From: Granulicatella balaenopterae
Lineage (GTDB): Bacteria; Bacillota; Bacilli; Lactobacillales; Aerococcaceae
Assembly (NCBI RefSeq): GCF_900111135.1
Contig: NZ_FOGF01000004.1
Location: forward strand, 2,548 to 66,547
Reading direction: 5' to 3'
DNA length: 64,000 bases
Each line of letters opens with the position of its first letter. Position 1 is the stretch's first letter. The position numbers were made by a program, and so were the translations under genes. Shown here piece by piece: positions 1-8,671 of this stretch. A model generated the notes under the pieces. That model made no database searches. It saw nothing but the letters and a program-made list of their open reading frames with translations, and was not told where the DNA came from.

Positions 1-181
1 TATTACTCCAGAACCAGAACAACCAACAGAAGAAGGAAAAATTGATTTTCCAGATACAGTAAATATTATTACTGGTATTAATAACTGGGTTAACAAAGCA
101 AAAGAATCAACACCAGAATCAGTTACACCAGATACTGGTGGAAATGTAACACCAGAAAAAACAGTAGATGAAACAAAATAA
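1..181 (+). CDS. C-terminal end of an unidentified protein (partial)
   Basis: An open frame enters from the left edge (codons in phase from base 2) and stops at TAA 179-181, giving about 59 residues. The tail is rich in Pro, Glu and Thr (PEPEQPTEEG, VTPDTGGNVTPEKT), like a low-complexity linker or wall-proximal tail. No sorting signal or membrane segment follows. It lies just upstream of the transfer genes on the same strand, so it is probably part of the conjugative element. Function cannot be assigned from this fragment. Confidence 0.6.
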   Translation, partial: ITPEPEQPTEEGKIDFPDTVNIITGINNWVNKAKESTPESVTPDTGGNVTPEKTVDETK

Positions 182-226
182 AAAACATATTATACTATAG
201 GTATTATTATAGAGGAGGAATAAAAT

Positions 227-721
227 ATGAACGTTTTTGGAATGATTAAAGAAATAAACTATCCAGATATCGTTATTGAAATTGATGGGAAATTAATTAG
301 TTTATCATATCCGCATTTATCAAAAAAAACAGCATTTTGGCTAAGTATGTACGATACATACAATGACCATAATTATGTGTTATTCGATACGCAAGCACAT
401 GAAATCATCATGTATGATGATGGAAATGAATTATTTTTAGAAGAACTACATGATGTGATTTACGAGGATTATCCAGAAAATCAATTTGATGTCATTGATG
501 ATGAAGCCATTGCATTAGCTGATAAGTGGGAAAAAGAACGTGAAGAGAAAAAACGAAGAGAAATTGATTTAGAATTAGCAAAAAAATATTCGTTGAAAAA
601 AGAAGATCCAGAGGAGATTTTTGAAACCATCACAAAAGAAGAATTAAAACATTTATTAGATATCAACGATAGTAATAATAGTAATGAAACAATTATTGTA
701 GGATTGAATACAGAGATATAA
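227..721 (+). CDS. Uncharacterised conjugative-element protein, 164 aa
   Basis: The ATG is preceded by AGAGGAGGAA. I do not recognise the family. The N-terminal ~85 residues look like a compact alpha/beta domain (alternating hydrophobic stretches such as DIVIEIDGKLISLSYP). The second half is highly charged, with a Lys/Glu helix around residues 100-145. There is no signal peptide or membrane segment, so a cytoplasmic location is inferred. It sits between the truncated upstream gene and the RadC/ArdC gene and is closed by a strong terminator. Its position suggests a role in, or cargo status within, the transfer element. Confidence 0.7.
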   Translation: MNVFGMIKEINYPDIVIEIDGKLISLSYPHLSKKTAFWLSMYDTYNDHNYVLFDTQAHEIIMYDDGNELFLEELHDVIYEDYPENQFDVIDDEAIALADKWEKEREEKKRREIDLELAKKYSLKKEDPEEIFETITKEELKHLLDINDSNNSNETIIVGLNTEI

Positions 722-733
722 ATATAAAAAAAT

Positions 734-791
734 AAAGAGTAGTTAACAAGTTTTGTAGCAGTATGACAGATTTGTTAACTACTCTTTTTAT
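734..791 (+). terminator. Strong hairpin between the 164-aa gene and the ArdC-like gene
   Basis: A 16-bp perfect inverted repeat (arms 734-749 and 772-787, core GAGTAGTTAACAA) is followed by a T tract. It ends only about 20 bases before the next start codon (812), so there is no room for a promoter between them. Downstream expression must come from read-through or from a promoter upstream of the hairpin, which raises the possibility of attenuation. Confidence 0.75.
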
Positions 792-811
792 ATAAAAAGG
801 AGGAAATGAAA

Positions 812-3352
812 ATGAGTAAAACACCAATTACTTATCAATTTGATGAAGGTGAAGAAATTAAAACCCGTAGAGTAAGATTAAAATCAGAATTACCTTTATA
901 CAGTGACAAGCCTATTAGTTCTATTAAAGATGCTATAAATGTTATTCGAGAAGATATTGGTTTAGCGGATAGAGAATACTTATACGCACTAAACCTTGAT
1001 GAACAGAATCAACCATTAAATGCTTCAATTATTTCTATAGGAACCCAAGATTCAAGTTTGACTAATAAACGAGAAGCTTTTAAAGCGTCTGTATTAAGCA
1101 ATGCTTCTAAAGTCATGTTTTTCCATAATCATCCTAATGGATATTTAAGTGCTTCACAATCAGATTTATATACAACAAAACAATTATCTGTTTTAGGTGC
1201 TAGTTTAGGTATTGAAGTACTAGACCATATTATTTTAACGGATAAAGACCATTATTCTATTCGAGAACATTATCCAGAACAATTTACAGACAATATTAGA
1301 AAAAACATTAATGATATTGTTTTAGAAGACCAATTTAAAACAAAAAGTAATAGTCATGAATTAAAACGAGTATCAACACGTCTAACAGACCAAAACCTTT
1401 TAATGAATCAAAAAATTATTAGTGCAGATGTTATGAATGAATTAGCTAAAGATATTGTGAAAGTGAACTCCTCTAAAAATGATATGTTATACACTATTTA
1501 TATGAATGGACATAATCAACCAATAAATATTATGCAAGCAGATTATTCTGATATGAATATACATGATTTTCAAACTTTACAACAAAAAATTGTTTTACAC
1601 GGAATTGAAAATTCTGCTGCTAAAATGATTTTAGTACATAATGGTTCACAGGAAATAGACTCAAAATTTTTACACCATACTTGTTATAATGCCGGATTAG
1701 CAAATATATCAGTATTAGATTGCATAGAAGTAAATGGTCATACTAGTTATAGTTTACGAGAAAAAGGAGAAACTATCTTTTCGTCTAGTTATAGTAATGA
1801 ACCGCTTAATAATGAAACCAACTTAAACGCAACAGAATATTATGTAAATCATTTAATGGTTAATGAGCAGAAAGCAACCTATAAAACCAAGAAAGACTAT
1901 AAACGTACTAGCGAACAAGAAAAAAATGCCCGTGTTCAAGAAGCAAGTGAGCGTGTCTTAAAACAAGTAGATGACTTTATTGTTGACCCAAAACTAGTAA
2001 TTGACTATATAAAATGGAAAAAACAATTCCCATCCTATTCATTTAATAATACTTTATTAATTTATTCGCAAAATCGTAACGCTACCGCAGTCGGTTCTTA
2101 TTCAATGTGGAAACAAAAAGGGGTAGCCGTTAAACGTGGCGAAAAAGGGATGAAAATTTTTGCTCCAATCATTGTAAAAGAATTATTAGATAAAGAAAAA
2201 CAAGTAGTGACAACATTAGGAAAAGCCTCTAAACAACAAAAAGAATTACTAAAAATGGGGGTTTTGACAGAAAAAGATAGAGTTGCTAGTTATACTACGA
2301 CAAGTGTATTTGATATTGCACAAACTACCGCAACATTAGATATGTATCCAGAAATTGTGAAAAGAGGATATGAAAAAGAAAGTGACATAGATTTTTCTAA
2401 ATATAATCATGCGCTACATACTGTAATGGAAGAACACCATATCACTTTTACTGACGATAATCTCAATAATAGTTATCAAACATTAGGTTATTGTATTCCA
2501 ACAGAAAATAAAATTTTCTTACAAAGTAATTTATCGAATGTTGCACGTTTCAAAACGCTAACACATGAATTAGCACACGGCTTATTACATAAAAATTCAA
2601 CATTATCATCTAAAGAAAAAGAATTTCAAGCACAGATGGTAAGTAATGTAGTATCAGAAGTATTGGGAGTTCCTATAAAAGAATATGATATTAGCTATGT
2701 AAAAAGTTGGAGTGAATCTTTAGCACCAGAAAATAAAAAAGCATTAATGAGAGGAGTTATTGATACAGCGGATTTAATGTTGGATAGTTATGATAATACA
2801 TTAGAAGCATTTAATACTAATAAACTAACTATGAAAGAAAAAGAAATTGCGAAACAATTAGAAATTATAGATAATCCGGCATTTTCTATAAATGATATTA
2901 AAGAAATTACCCATTATCCAGCTAGCGAAAAATTAACGGCAAGCTACACACGAGATAAAATTATTAATAAACGTGCAAAATTAACGGCAGATGAAGAATT
3001 AAAATTCAATGAAGATAATATGTTGTTCTTACGTAAGAAAGTCATTGATAACGAGCATGTATTTTACCATATTGATGACGTGACTGAATTAATGATTGCT
3101 ACTAGTCAACGTAAGAATGAAGTAGAATTTAATTATTACTCTGTTACTGGAGAAATTACCTCTCAAGAGGTGGCTGGGTTGGATGACGCTATTAAAATTT
3201 TACACCAAAAAGGGGCAATTCCTGTTTCTGAAAATGCTATGGAGTATAAGAAGTTAGCAGATAAAAATATGGAACGCAATCGTACATTAACAAAACAACG
3301 CAATCAAATAAAACAAACAATGAAAGAAAATACATTAGAACGTACATTATAA
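812..3352 (+). CDS. RadC-like JAB plus ArdC-type zincin antirestriction fusion, 846 aa
   Basis: Start chosen at ATG 812, eight bases from AGGAGG (799-804); an in-frame ATG at 806 is too close to the ribosome site. Residues ~20-150 form a RadC/JAB-like domain with HNHPNG at 105-110 followed by S and D, close to the HxHP-S-D signature. Residues ~210-330 look like a second, degenerate copy (HNGS instead of the metal motif). From ~375 there is an ArdC N-terminal-like domain (YSFNNTLLIYSQN, WKQKGVAVKRGEKG). A zinc peptidase motif HELAH is at 585-589. ArdC proteins bind single-stranded DNA and protect incoming plasmids from restriction; that role is inferred here. A charged helical tail closes the protein. 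Confidence 0.85.
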   Translation: MSKTPITYQFDEGEEIKTRRVRLKSELPLYSDKPISSIKDAINVIREDIGLADREYLYALNLDEQNQPLNASIISIGTQDSSLTNKREAFKASVLSNASKVMFFHNHPNGYLSASQSDLYTTKQLSVLGASLGIEVLDHIILTDKDHYSIREHYPEQFTDNIRKNINDIVLEDQFKTKSNSHELKRVSTRLTDQNLLMNQKIISADVMNELAKDIVKVNSSKNDMLYTIYMNGHNQPINIMQADYSDMNIHDFQTLQQKIVLHGIENSAAKMILVHNGSQEIDSKFLHHTCYNAGLANISVLDCIEVNGHTSYSLREKGETIFSSSYSNEPLNNETNLNATEYYVNHLMVNEQKATYKTKKDYKRTSEQEKNARVQEASERVLKQVDDFIVDPKLVIDYIKWKKQFPSYSFNNTLLIYSQNRNATAVGSYSMWKQKGVAVKRGEKGMKIFAPIIVKELLDKEKQVVTTLGKASKQQKELLKMGVLTEKDRVASYTTTSVFDIAQTTATLDMYPEIVKRGYEKESDIDFSKYNHALHTVMEEHHITFTDDNLNNSYQTLGYCIPTENKIFLQSNLSNVARFKTLTHELAHGLLHKNSTLSSKEKEFQAQMVSNVVSEVLGVPIKEYDISYVKSWSESLAPENKKALMRGVIDTADLMLDSYDNTLEAFNTNKLTMKEKEIAKQLEIIDNPAFSINDIKEITHYPASEKLTASYTRDKIINKRAKLTADEELKFNEDNMLFLRKKVIDNEHVFYHIDDVTELMIATSQRKNEVEFNYYSVTGEITSQEVAGLDDAIKILHQKGAIPVSENAMEYKKLADKNMERNRTLTKQRNQIKQTMKENTLERTL

Positions 3353-3368
3353 ATAAGGAGGGTAAAGA

Positions 3369-3770
3369 ATGTTATTAAATAACTATTTTCAATTAATCGG
3401 TGAAATTAGCAAAAACTCAATTATCCAGTCTGATAATGAACACTTTTCATATCAATTAAAGGTTTTAGATAGTAATGAGGTACTTATTATAGAAGTACCT
3501 ATTGAACAAGCAAAAGAAATGAATAGTCTTTTTAAACCTACTCCTATAATGATTGTAGTAGATGGAATTATCAGTAAAAAGAAAGGGTCATATGATAGTA
3601 CCTTAATACAAAAAAATTACCTAGTAATTAATCAAGTAACTAATATTGATACCAAAGATAATGAAGTAGAAGAAGTAAAAGAAGAAATAGAAGAAATAGA
3701 AGAGGAAGTGGATAATGAAGGCTTTGAAGTTATTTTTACGTTAGACGAATTGCGAGTTGATGAATCATGA
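3369..3770 (+). CDS. Small OB-fold-like protein with acidic tail, 133 aa (possible ssDNA-binding)
   Basis: AAGGAGGGT precedes the ATG. Residues 1-95 have short beta-strand patterning (YFQLIGEISK, NEVLIIEVPIEQA, PIMIVVDGIISKKKG) that fits an OB fold. The rest is a Glu-rich tail (EEVKEEIEEIEEEV), an arrangement common in single-strand-binding proteins; the assignment is structural inference only. The stop overlaps the start of the coupling-protein gene (ATGA), indicating translational coupling. Bases 3591-3694 of this gene recur perfectly at 18612-18715. Confidence 0.65.
   Translation: MLLNNYFQLIGEISKNSIIQSDNEHFSYQLKVLDSNEVLIIEVPIEQAKEMNSLFKPTPIMIVVDGIISKKKGSYDSTLIQKNYLVINQVTNIDTKDNEVEEVKEEIEEIEEEVDNEGFEVIFTLDELRVDES
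3591..3694 (+). repeat. 104-bp perfect direct repeat, left copy
   Basis: This segment of the OB-fold-like gene is identical to 18612-18715, 15,021 bp downstream in the same orientation. The copies diverge abruptly on both sides. A GAAATAGAA unit is present once more in this copy just beyond the identity. Confidence 0.95.
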
Positions 3771-6010
3771 TTAATTATTATATCTATCAAAAATTGAAAG
3801 AATTTGATGAAAGAGTGTTAAAGAAAATTTGGATAACGACATCCATTCTTTCAGCACTCTTTTTTTCATATATTATGGCAAAATTCATCGGATTATTAAT
3901 TAAAATGATGTCTATAAGTCATAAACAAGTAACTGGTGCACCAACTATTACAAACTATTTTCAATATTCATTATATACCTTTGGATTATTTGTTATCTTT
4001 ATGATTTTATTTACTGCATTATTCTTATTTTTATATTATCAATATTATGAAAATTTAGAATATAATTTTGGTGAAATTAGAGAAGGTCATAATGGTACGG
4101 CAAGATGGACAACAAAAGAAGAAATTAAAGAACAATATAAAGCCATCCCTTTATATGAAAATGGATTAAATTATTATAGAGGGCAAAGTGGTACATTAGT
4201 AAGCAGGATAAACGATATGCTATATATTGATACAACAGATTCTCATAACCTAATTATTGGTAGAACAAGATCTGGTAAAACACAAACAAAAGTATTAACA
4301 GATATTGAAAATTACTCACGTTCAGAGGAAAAACCACATTTAATTTTATCTAGTGGGAAATATGAAGTGTTGCAACAAACTCAAAAAATGTTGCAAGATA
4401 GAGGATATGAATGTCATGTATTGAATTTGATTGACATGATGAAGTCATTTGGCTATAATCCGTTAACATTAATTGGTGAAGCATATCTAAAAGGAGATTA
4501 CGATGAAGCAATTGAGTTGTGTAAAACTTTTTCTTATCCACTATATCACAATGAAAATAGTAAAGACCCTGTATGGGAAGAAACCGCAATGGCTTTAGTC
4601 AATGCTTTAATTTTAGCGTTATGTCATGAATTTATTGGCGAAGGAGATAATACTAAAGAAGAAGGTATTAAATACGTAAACATGTATAATGTAGCAAATA
4701 TGCTAAACATTTTATCAGAAGTAGATGATTCAAACACCTATTTATTAGATAAATATTTTGATAGCCTATCTATTAACTCCCCTGCTAGGATGGAATATTC
4801 AACTATCCGTATGTCGGCAGGGCAAACAAGGGCTTCTATTTTTACCTCTGCACAAGCTAAAATCCGTCAATTTACCGCACAACGTGTTGGTAAATTAATG
4901 GCTACCACTACTTTTAATTTTAATAAATTTGTAGAAGTAGATAAAGACACAGGCGATGTGAAACCTATTGCGGTGTATTTAGTATTACCAGATTATGTAG
5001 AAACAAACTATATTATTGCGACAACGTGGATTCAACAGATGTATTATTCGTTATCCCAATATGCAAGTAAAAATGAGGATAGATTGCCAAAAAGAATACG
5101 ATTAGTACTAGATGAATTTGGTAACTTACCATCATTTTCAGAAATTGGTTCTATGTTATCCGTTGGTGCGGGACGTGGATTTCTATTTGATTTTTATATT
5201 CAAGATGATTCGCAGTTAGAAAAAAATTATGGAAAAGATACGGCAAGATTAATTAAATCTCAAGCCATGAACCGCTTCTTCTTATTAAGTGGTGACCCAA
5301 CCACACGTGAAGAATTTTCTAAAGTATTAGGAAATAAAGAAGTAGTTCAACGGACTAGAAATGGAGGATTTTTCAGTACCTCAAAACAAGTTACAGAGAC
5401 TCCTCAATCAAGACCATTACTAACGGCAGATGAATTAGGACGATTAAAAGAAGGGGAAGTGGTTATCGAGCGATCAACCAAGCGTAAAGACTTAAAAGGC
5501 AATTTGATTCAACCGTATCCAATTTTAAATACAGAAGAAAGTAGATTCTTATATGCTTATGAATATTTAGGTGATTTAATAAGGAAACGTCCAATCAGTG
5601 AATTAGATTTACCAGTTATCAGTGATACGTCATTGCATAAAGATACAGAACAATTTGCTAACCAATTAAATAAAATCAAAAAACAATTAGCGAAAAAAGA
5701 ACATCGTGAAAAACAAATAAGAAATCCTATGATAAATGAAGAGAGTACAAACGAGCTAGACAATATATATGAAGACAAAATGGGAAAAGGAAAGGTCACA
5801 ATCGTTGATGGATTAGATACATCATCAAAAATTAATGAGTTAACGGAAGATGATAAAGAGGATATAGTAACTTTCTTGTCTAAAGACCATTTAAGTAAAT
5901 TAAAAAAATTTAAAAAAGAAGTTACTATTGAAGACTTAAAGAAATTATTATCTGAAAATGATAATGAATTGTGGGGTGAATTTGATGCTTATAGCCACAA
6001 CAGCAAGTGA
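3767..6010 (+). CDS. VirD4/TraG-family type IV coupling ATPase, 747 aa
   Basis: This protein brings the relaxase-DNA complex to the secretion channel at the membrane. Two N-terminal membrane segments (about residues 20-45 and 67-95) precede the cytoplasmic motor. Walker A is GRTRSGKT at 165-172, and Walker B is LVLDEFGNLP with the Asp near 449. The TraG/TraM-recognition part continues with IKSQAMNRFFLLSGDP. Length is typical for the Gram-positive VirD4-like group. The gene overlaps its upstream neighbour by four bases, and its end overlaps the next start. A terminator-like hairpin lies inside its first 100 bases. The last ~170 residues are charged and probably mediate substrate contact. Confidence 0.92.
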   Translation: MINYYIYQKLKEFDERVLKKIWITTSILSALFFSYIMAKFIGLLIKMMSISHKQVTGAPTITNYFQYSLYTFGLFVIFMILFTALFLFLYYQYYENLEYNFGEIREGHNGTARWTTKEEIKEQYKAIPLYENGLNYYRGQSGTLVSRINDMLYIDTTDSHNLIIGRTRSGKTQTKVLTDIENYSRSEEKPHLILSSGKYEVLQQTQKMLQDRGYECHVLNLIDMMKSFGYNPLTLIGEAYLKGDYDEAIELCKTFSYPLYHNENSKDPVWEETAMALVNALILALCHEFIGEGDNTKEEGIKYVNMYNVANMLNILSEVDDSNTYLLDKYFDSLSINSPARMEYSTIRMSAGQTRASIFTSAQAKIRQFTAQRVGKLMATTTFNFNKFVEVDKDTGDVKPIAVYLVLPDYVETNYIIATTWIQQMYYSLSQYASKNEDRLPKRIRLVLDEFGNLPSFSEIGSMLSVGAGRGFLFDFYIQDDSQLEKNYGKDTARLIKSQAMNRFFLLSGDPTTREEFSKVLGNKEVVQRTRNGGFFSTSKQVTETPQSRPLLTADELGRLKEGEVVIERSTKRKDLKGNLIQPYPILNTEESRFLYAYEYLGDLIRKRPISELDLPVISDTSLHKDTEQFANQLNKIKKQLAKKEHREKQIRNPMINEESTNELDNIYEDKMGKGKVTIVDGLDTSSKINELTEDDKEDIVTFLSKDHLSKLKKFKKEVTIEDLKKLLSENDNELWGEFDAYSHNSK
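3810..3866 (+). terminator. Terminator-like hairpin inside the start of the VirD4 gene
   Basis: Left arm 3810-3825 (AAAGAGTGTTAAAGAA) pairs with 3846-3862 (TTCTTTCAGCACTCTTT) with one bulge and one mismatch, followed by a T tract. It lies about 45-100 bases after the start codon. If functional it would act as a polarity or attenuation point for the whole transfer operon. Confidence 0.5.
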
Positions 6011-8363
6011 AATATTAAAAGAGATAGCTGAGTATTTAAAACTATCTTCAATATGGTCTGACTCATGGCGATTTATAGGATGGCAGATTATTAAGCTATT
6101 TATGTTTATTTCCCAACAATTATCAAAAAGTTTAACAGAAATTTATAAAATTTTTGATATTATTGACTCTCCAGAAATATTAAAAATTATGAATGGCTTA
6201 GTTCCAGTTGCTTGGGCAATTGGTTCCGTTGCTTTAGGCATATATGGGATTAAGTATATGGGAAACCCCAATATGAAATTAAAAAAAGGTATTAAGAATA
6301 TGGTATTAGGGGTGGCAGTTATATCATTATCTAGCGTTTTTCTAACACAGATAGTGAATGTAACAAAAAATTTAGCAACAACTATTAATGCAGAAACTTC
6401 TGACCTAGTAAGCTATTCTATTCTTAATTCAAATATGTATGATTTATACAAATTAGAAGAAAATAATTATGATATTGATTCTGATTTTCATACAAATATT
6501 AATAATGATAATATCAATTTTATAGATATCAATGAAACTGTTGATGAAATGAAATTAAAACGTCCGCTAACAGGCGAAAATATATTTGGTAAAAAATTAA
6601 TAGTTGATAGAAACGGAAAAGTGTATATAAGTAGTTTAGATAAACATTGGATGTTTTTAGTAAAAGAAAGGTATTATCGTTATAATTGGCATCCATTTCA
6701 GATAATGGCAGGATTAGGAATATTGATAGCAGTTTATTTCTTTACCTCTATAAAAACGGTGAAATTAATTTTTGAAATGATTTATAGTTTAACGATGTTG
6801 AAAGTAACAGCGTTTACAGACTTTGAAAATGCACAAATTGTTAAAAAAATTATTAAAAATATATGGAATGTTTTATTAACGTTGATACTAATTACGTTTT
6901 TATTATATGTATATGGTATTGTCTATACGTTAATCAGTACCTTAGCTATTGGAAATTTAACAAAATTATTAATTCAAATTGGATTAGGCATGGCAGTGAT
7001 AGATGGGCCAACCATTATTCAAGAAATTACCGGAATTGATGGAGGTCTAAAATCTATTGGAATGACGGTATTAAGTTCTATTAGTGCTGGTAAAGCTATG
7101 GCAGCAACAGCTAAAGGCTTTGGAAAAACTGTAGTTGGAACACCTAAAGCTATTAAAAATGGGGCTAAAAAAGTTCAATCTGGAATTGATAGTGGAATTT
7201 CATTTGCGCATAAAGGTATGGGATTTGCGAATGGTTTAGCGAATGGTTTTACTGGAGATAAACTAAATAAAGCAGTAAAAGAAAAAATGAACCAATCAAA
7301 TGATATGCCTTTAAAAGATAAATCAGTTATACCATCAAAACAAAGTGTAGATAGTAAAAATAATCAATTTGCTGAAGCGCTTAATAATAAACAAAAACCG
7401 CAACAATCAGACAAACAAAATATGGATATGCAAAATAATGATAATAACATGATGAATGGTGTAGAACAATCATCTATGAATAATCAGAAATCTAATGATT
7501 TAACGAATTCATTAAATACTGAAACAGCTTCAAAATTAAATAATAAGAAGCAATCAACAGATAATAATGATTTTGGCAACAATAAAGACAATGCAAATAA
7601 TGATAATGTATCAAATTTAAATGAATCTCCATCACTAAAATCACAAAATAATATTAATAGAAAAGACAAAGACCAATTAAATCACCAAGTACAAGATAAA
7701 TTAGCCACTAAAGGAAGATTAAGCCAAGCTAATATTGGTGCTACTAATAATAAAGGTAGTGAACATAATAAAGAAACCTTACATCCATCTCCATCACTAA
7801 AATCACAAAATAATATTAATAGAAAAGATGGAGTACAATTAAATCAACAAACACAAGATAAATTAGCTACTAAAGGAATAATGAACCAAGATAATACAAA
7901 ATCATCAGCATTAGCACATGTCATGAAGAGTACAAAAGCAGGGTATTCTCAAGAAATTAAAAATTCTTTAGTTGGAAAATCAAACGATAGGGAACATCAT
8001 TCGGAAGCAAGCAATATTCATCAAAACGATTCATTAAATAAAGCATATAAACAATCTAATACCCATATGAAAAATTCAACTGGTATTAATTATGGTAATT
8101 CTTTTGACAAGCAATCACAAGTAAGTATTTCAGAAAAAGATTTACCACAAACAATAAAAGAAGATCCACAATATAAAGCGTATAAACAATCTCAAAAACC
8201 AAAAGCATTAAATACAGATACTGTAGCAGATAAAATATCTAATAAAGTATCTACACTTAATGATAGAAACTTCCATGACAGAATAGAAGCAGGGCAAAAA
8301 GGTGAAAACTTAGGTGTATTATTAAAAAATACATTTAAACCAGATAATAGGGAGGAAAAATAA
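5985..8363 (+). CDS. VirB6/TrbL-like polytopic membrane protein, 792 aa
   Basis: Start chosen at ATG 5985 because GGGGTGAA (5973-5980) lies just before it; in-frame ATGs at 5958 and 5964 lack a ribosome site. The N-terminal half has several hydrophobic segments (KSIGMTVLSSISAG after about six helices; examples ILIAVYFFTSIKTV and LLTLILITFLLYVYGIV), as expected of the inner-membrane channel component VirB6/TrbL. The C-terminal ~380 residues are unusual: hydrophilic, rich in Asn, Gln, Lys and Ser, with two copies of a 30-residue unit (SPSLKSQNNINRKD, then QDKLATKG). The gene lies between the VirD4 and VirB3-size genes in a tightly packed operon and ends with TAATG overlap. Confidence 0.8.
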   Translation: MLIATTASEILKEIAEYLKLSSIWSDSWRFIGWQIIKLFMFISQQLSKSLTEIYKIFDIIDSPEILKIMNGLVPVAWAIGSVALGIYGIKYMGNPNMKLKKGIKNMVLGVAVISLSSVFLTQIVNVTKNLATTINAETSDLVSYSILNSNMYDLYKLEENNYDIDSDFHTNINNDNINFIDINETVDEMKLKRPLTGENIFGKKLIVDRNGKVYISSLDKHWMFLVKERYYRYNWHPFQIMAGLGILIAVYFFTSIKTVKLIFEMIYSLTMLKVTAFTDFENAQIVKKIIKNIWNVLLTLILITFLLYVYGIVYTLISTLAIGNLTKLLIQIGLGMAVIDGPTIIQEITGIDGGLKSIGMTVLSSISAGKAMAATAKGFGKTVVGTPKAIKNGAKKVQSGIDSGISFAHKGMGFANGLANGFTGDKLNKAVKEKMNQSNDMPLKDKSVIPSKQSVDSKNNQFAEALNNKQKPQQSDKQNMDMQNNDNNMMNGVEQSSMNNQKSNDLTNSLNTETASKLNNKKQSTDNNDFGNNKDNANNDNVSNLNESPSLKSQNNINRKDKDQLNHQVQDKLATKGRLSQANIGATNNKGSEHNKETLHPSPSLKSQNNINRKDGVQLNQQTQDKLATKGIMNQDNTKSSALAHVMKSTKAGYSQEIKNSLVGKSNDREHHSEASNIHQNDSLNKAYKQSNTHMKNSTGINYGNSFDKQSQVSISEKDLPQTIKEDPQYKAYKQSQKPKALNTDTVADKISNKVSTLNDRNFHDRIEAGQKGENLGVLLKNTFKPDNREEK
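7626..7877 (+). repeat. Two-copy 90-bp repeat inside the VirB6-like gene
   Basis: Units at 7626-7715 and 7788-7877 are near-identical in DNA and protein (SPSLKSQNNINRKD ... QDKLATKG) and are offset by 162 bases. They lie in the polar C-terminal tail. Confidence 0.9.
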
Positions 8364-8662
8364 TGGGAACTAAAAGAAATATTGAAACGTTATCTCCAGA
8401 AACAAAATTGACAAAAACATTATTTTTAAAAGATTTAGCATTATTTGTTTTAATAATTATCTTATTAGCTCCACTATATTTATTAGTTTATCCACCATTT
8501 CAAATTCCTTATATCATTTTTATTAGTTTATTTGCTTATAAAATGGTAAGTAAACCAAAAACGAATCCAGGCAAAAGATATTATCAAGTTTTACGATTAG
8601 CTTTCACAAAAGATAGTCATTATTATCATATGACAACTAAAAATGAAGAACATAAAGTGTAG
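8363..8662 (+). CDS. VirB3/PrgI-size membrane protein (DUF5592-like), 99 aa
   Basis: The ATG shares one base with the preceding stop (TAATG). Two adjacent hydrophobic segments (LFVLIIILLAPLYLLVY and IIFISLFAYKMV, about residues 28-62) are followed by a short basic tail with GKRYYQVLRLAF. Size, topology and position directly before VirB4 match the VirB3/PrgI-type subunit of Gram-positive conjugation systems, which associates with the ATPase. Wording of the start (MGTKRNIE) resembles members of the DUF5592 family as I recall them; this is not verified by search. Confidence 0.75.
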   Translation: MGTKRNIETLSPETKLTKTLFLKDLALFVLIIILLAPLYLLVYPPFQIPYIIFISLFAYKMVSKPKTNPGKRYYQVLRLAFTKDSHYYHMTTKNEEHKV

Positions 8663-8671
8663 GTGAATAAA

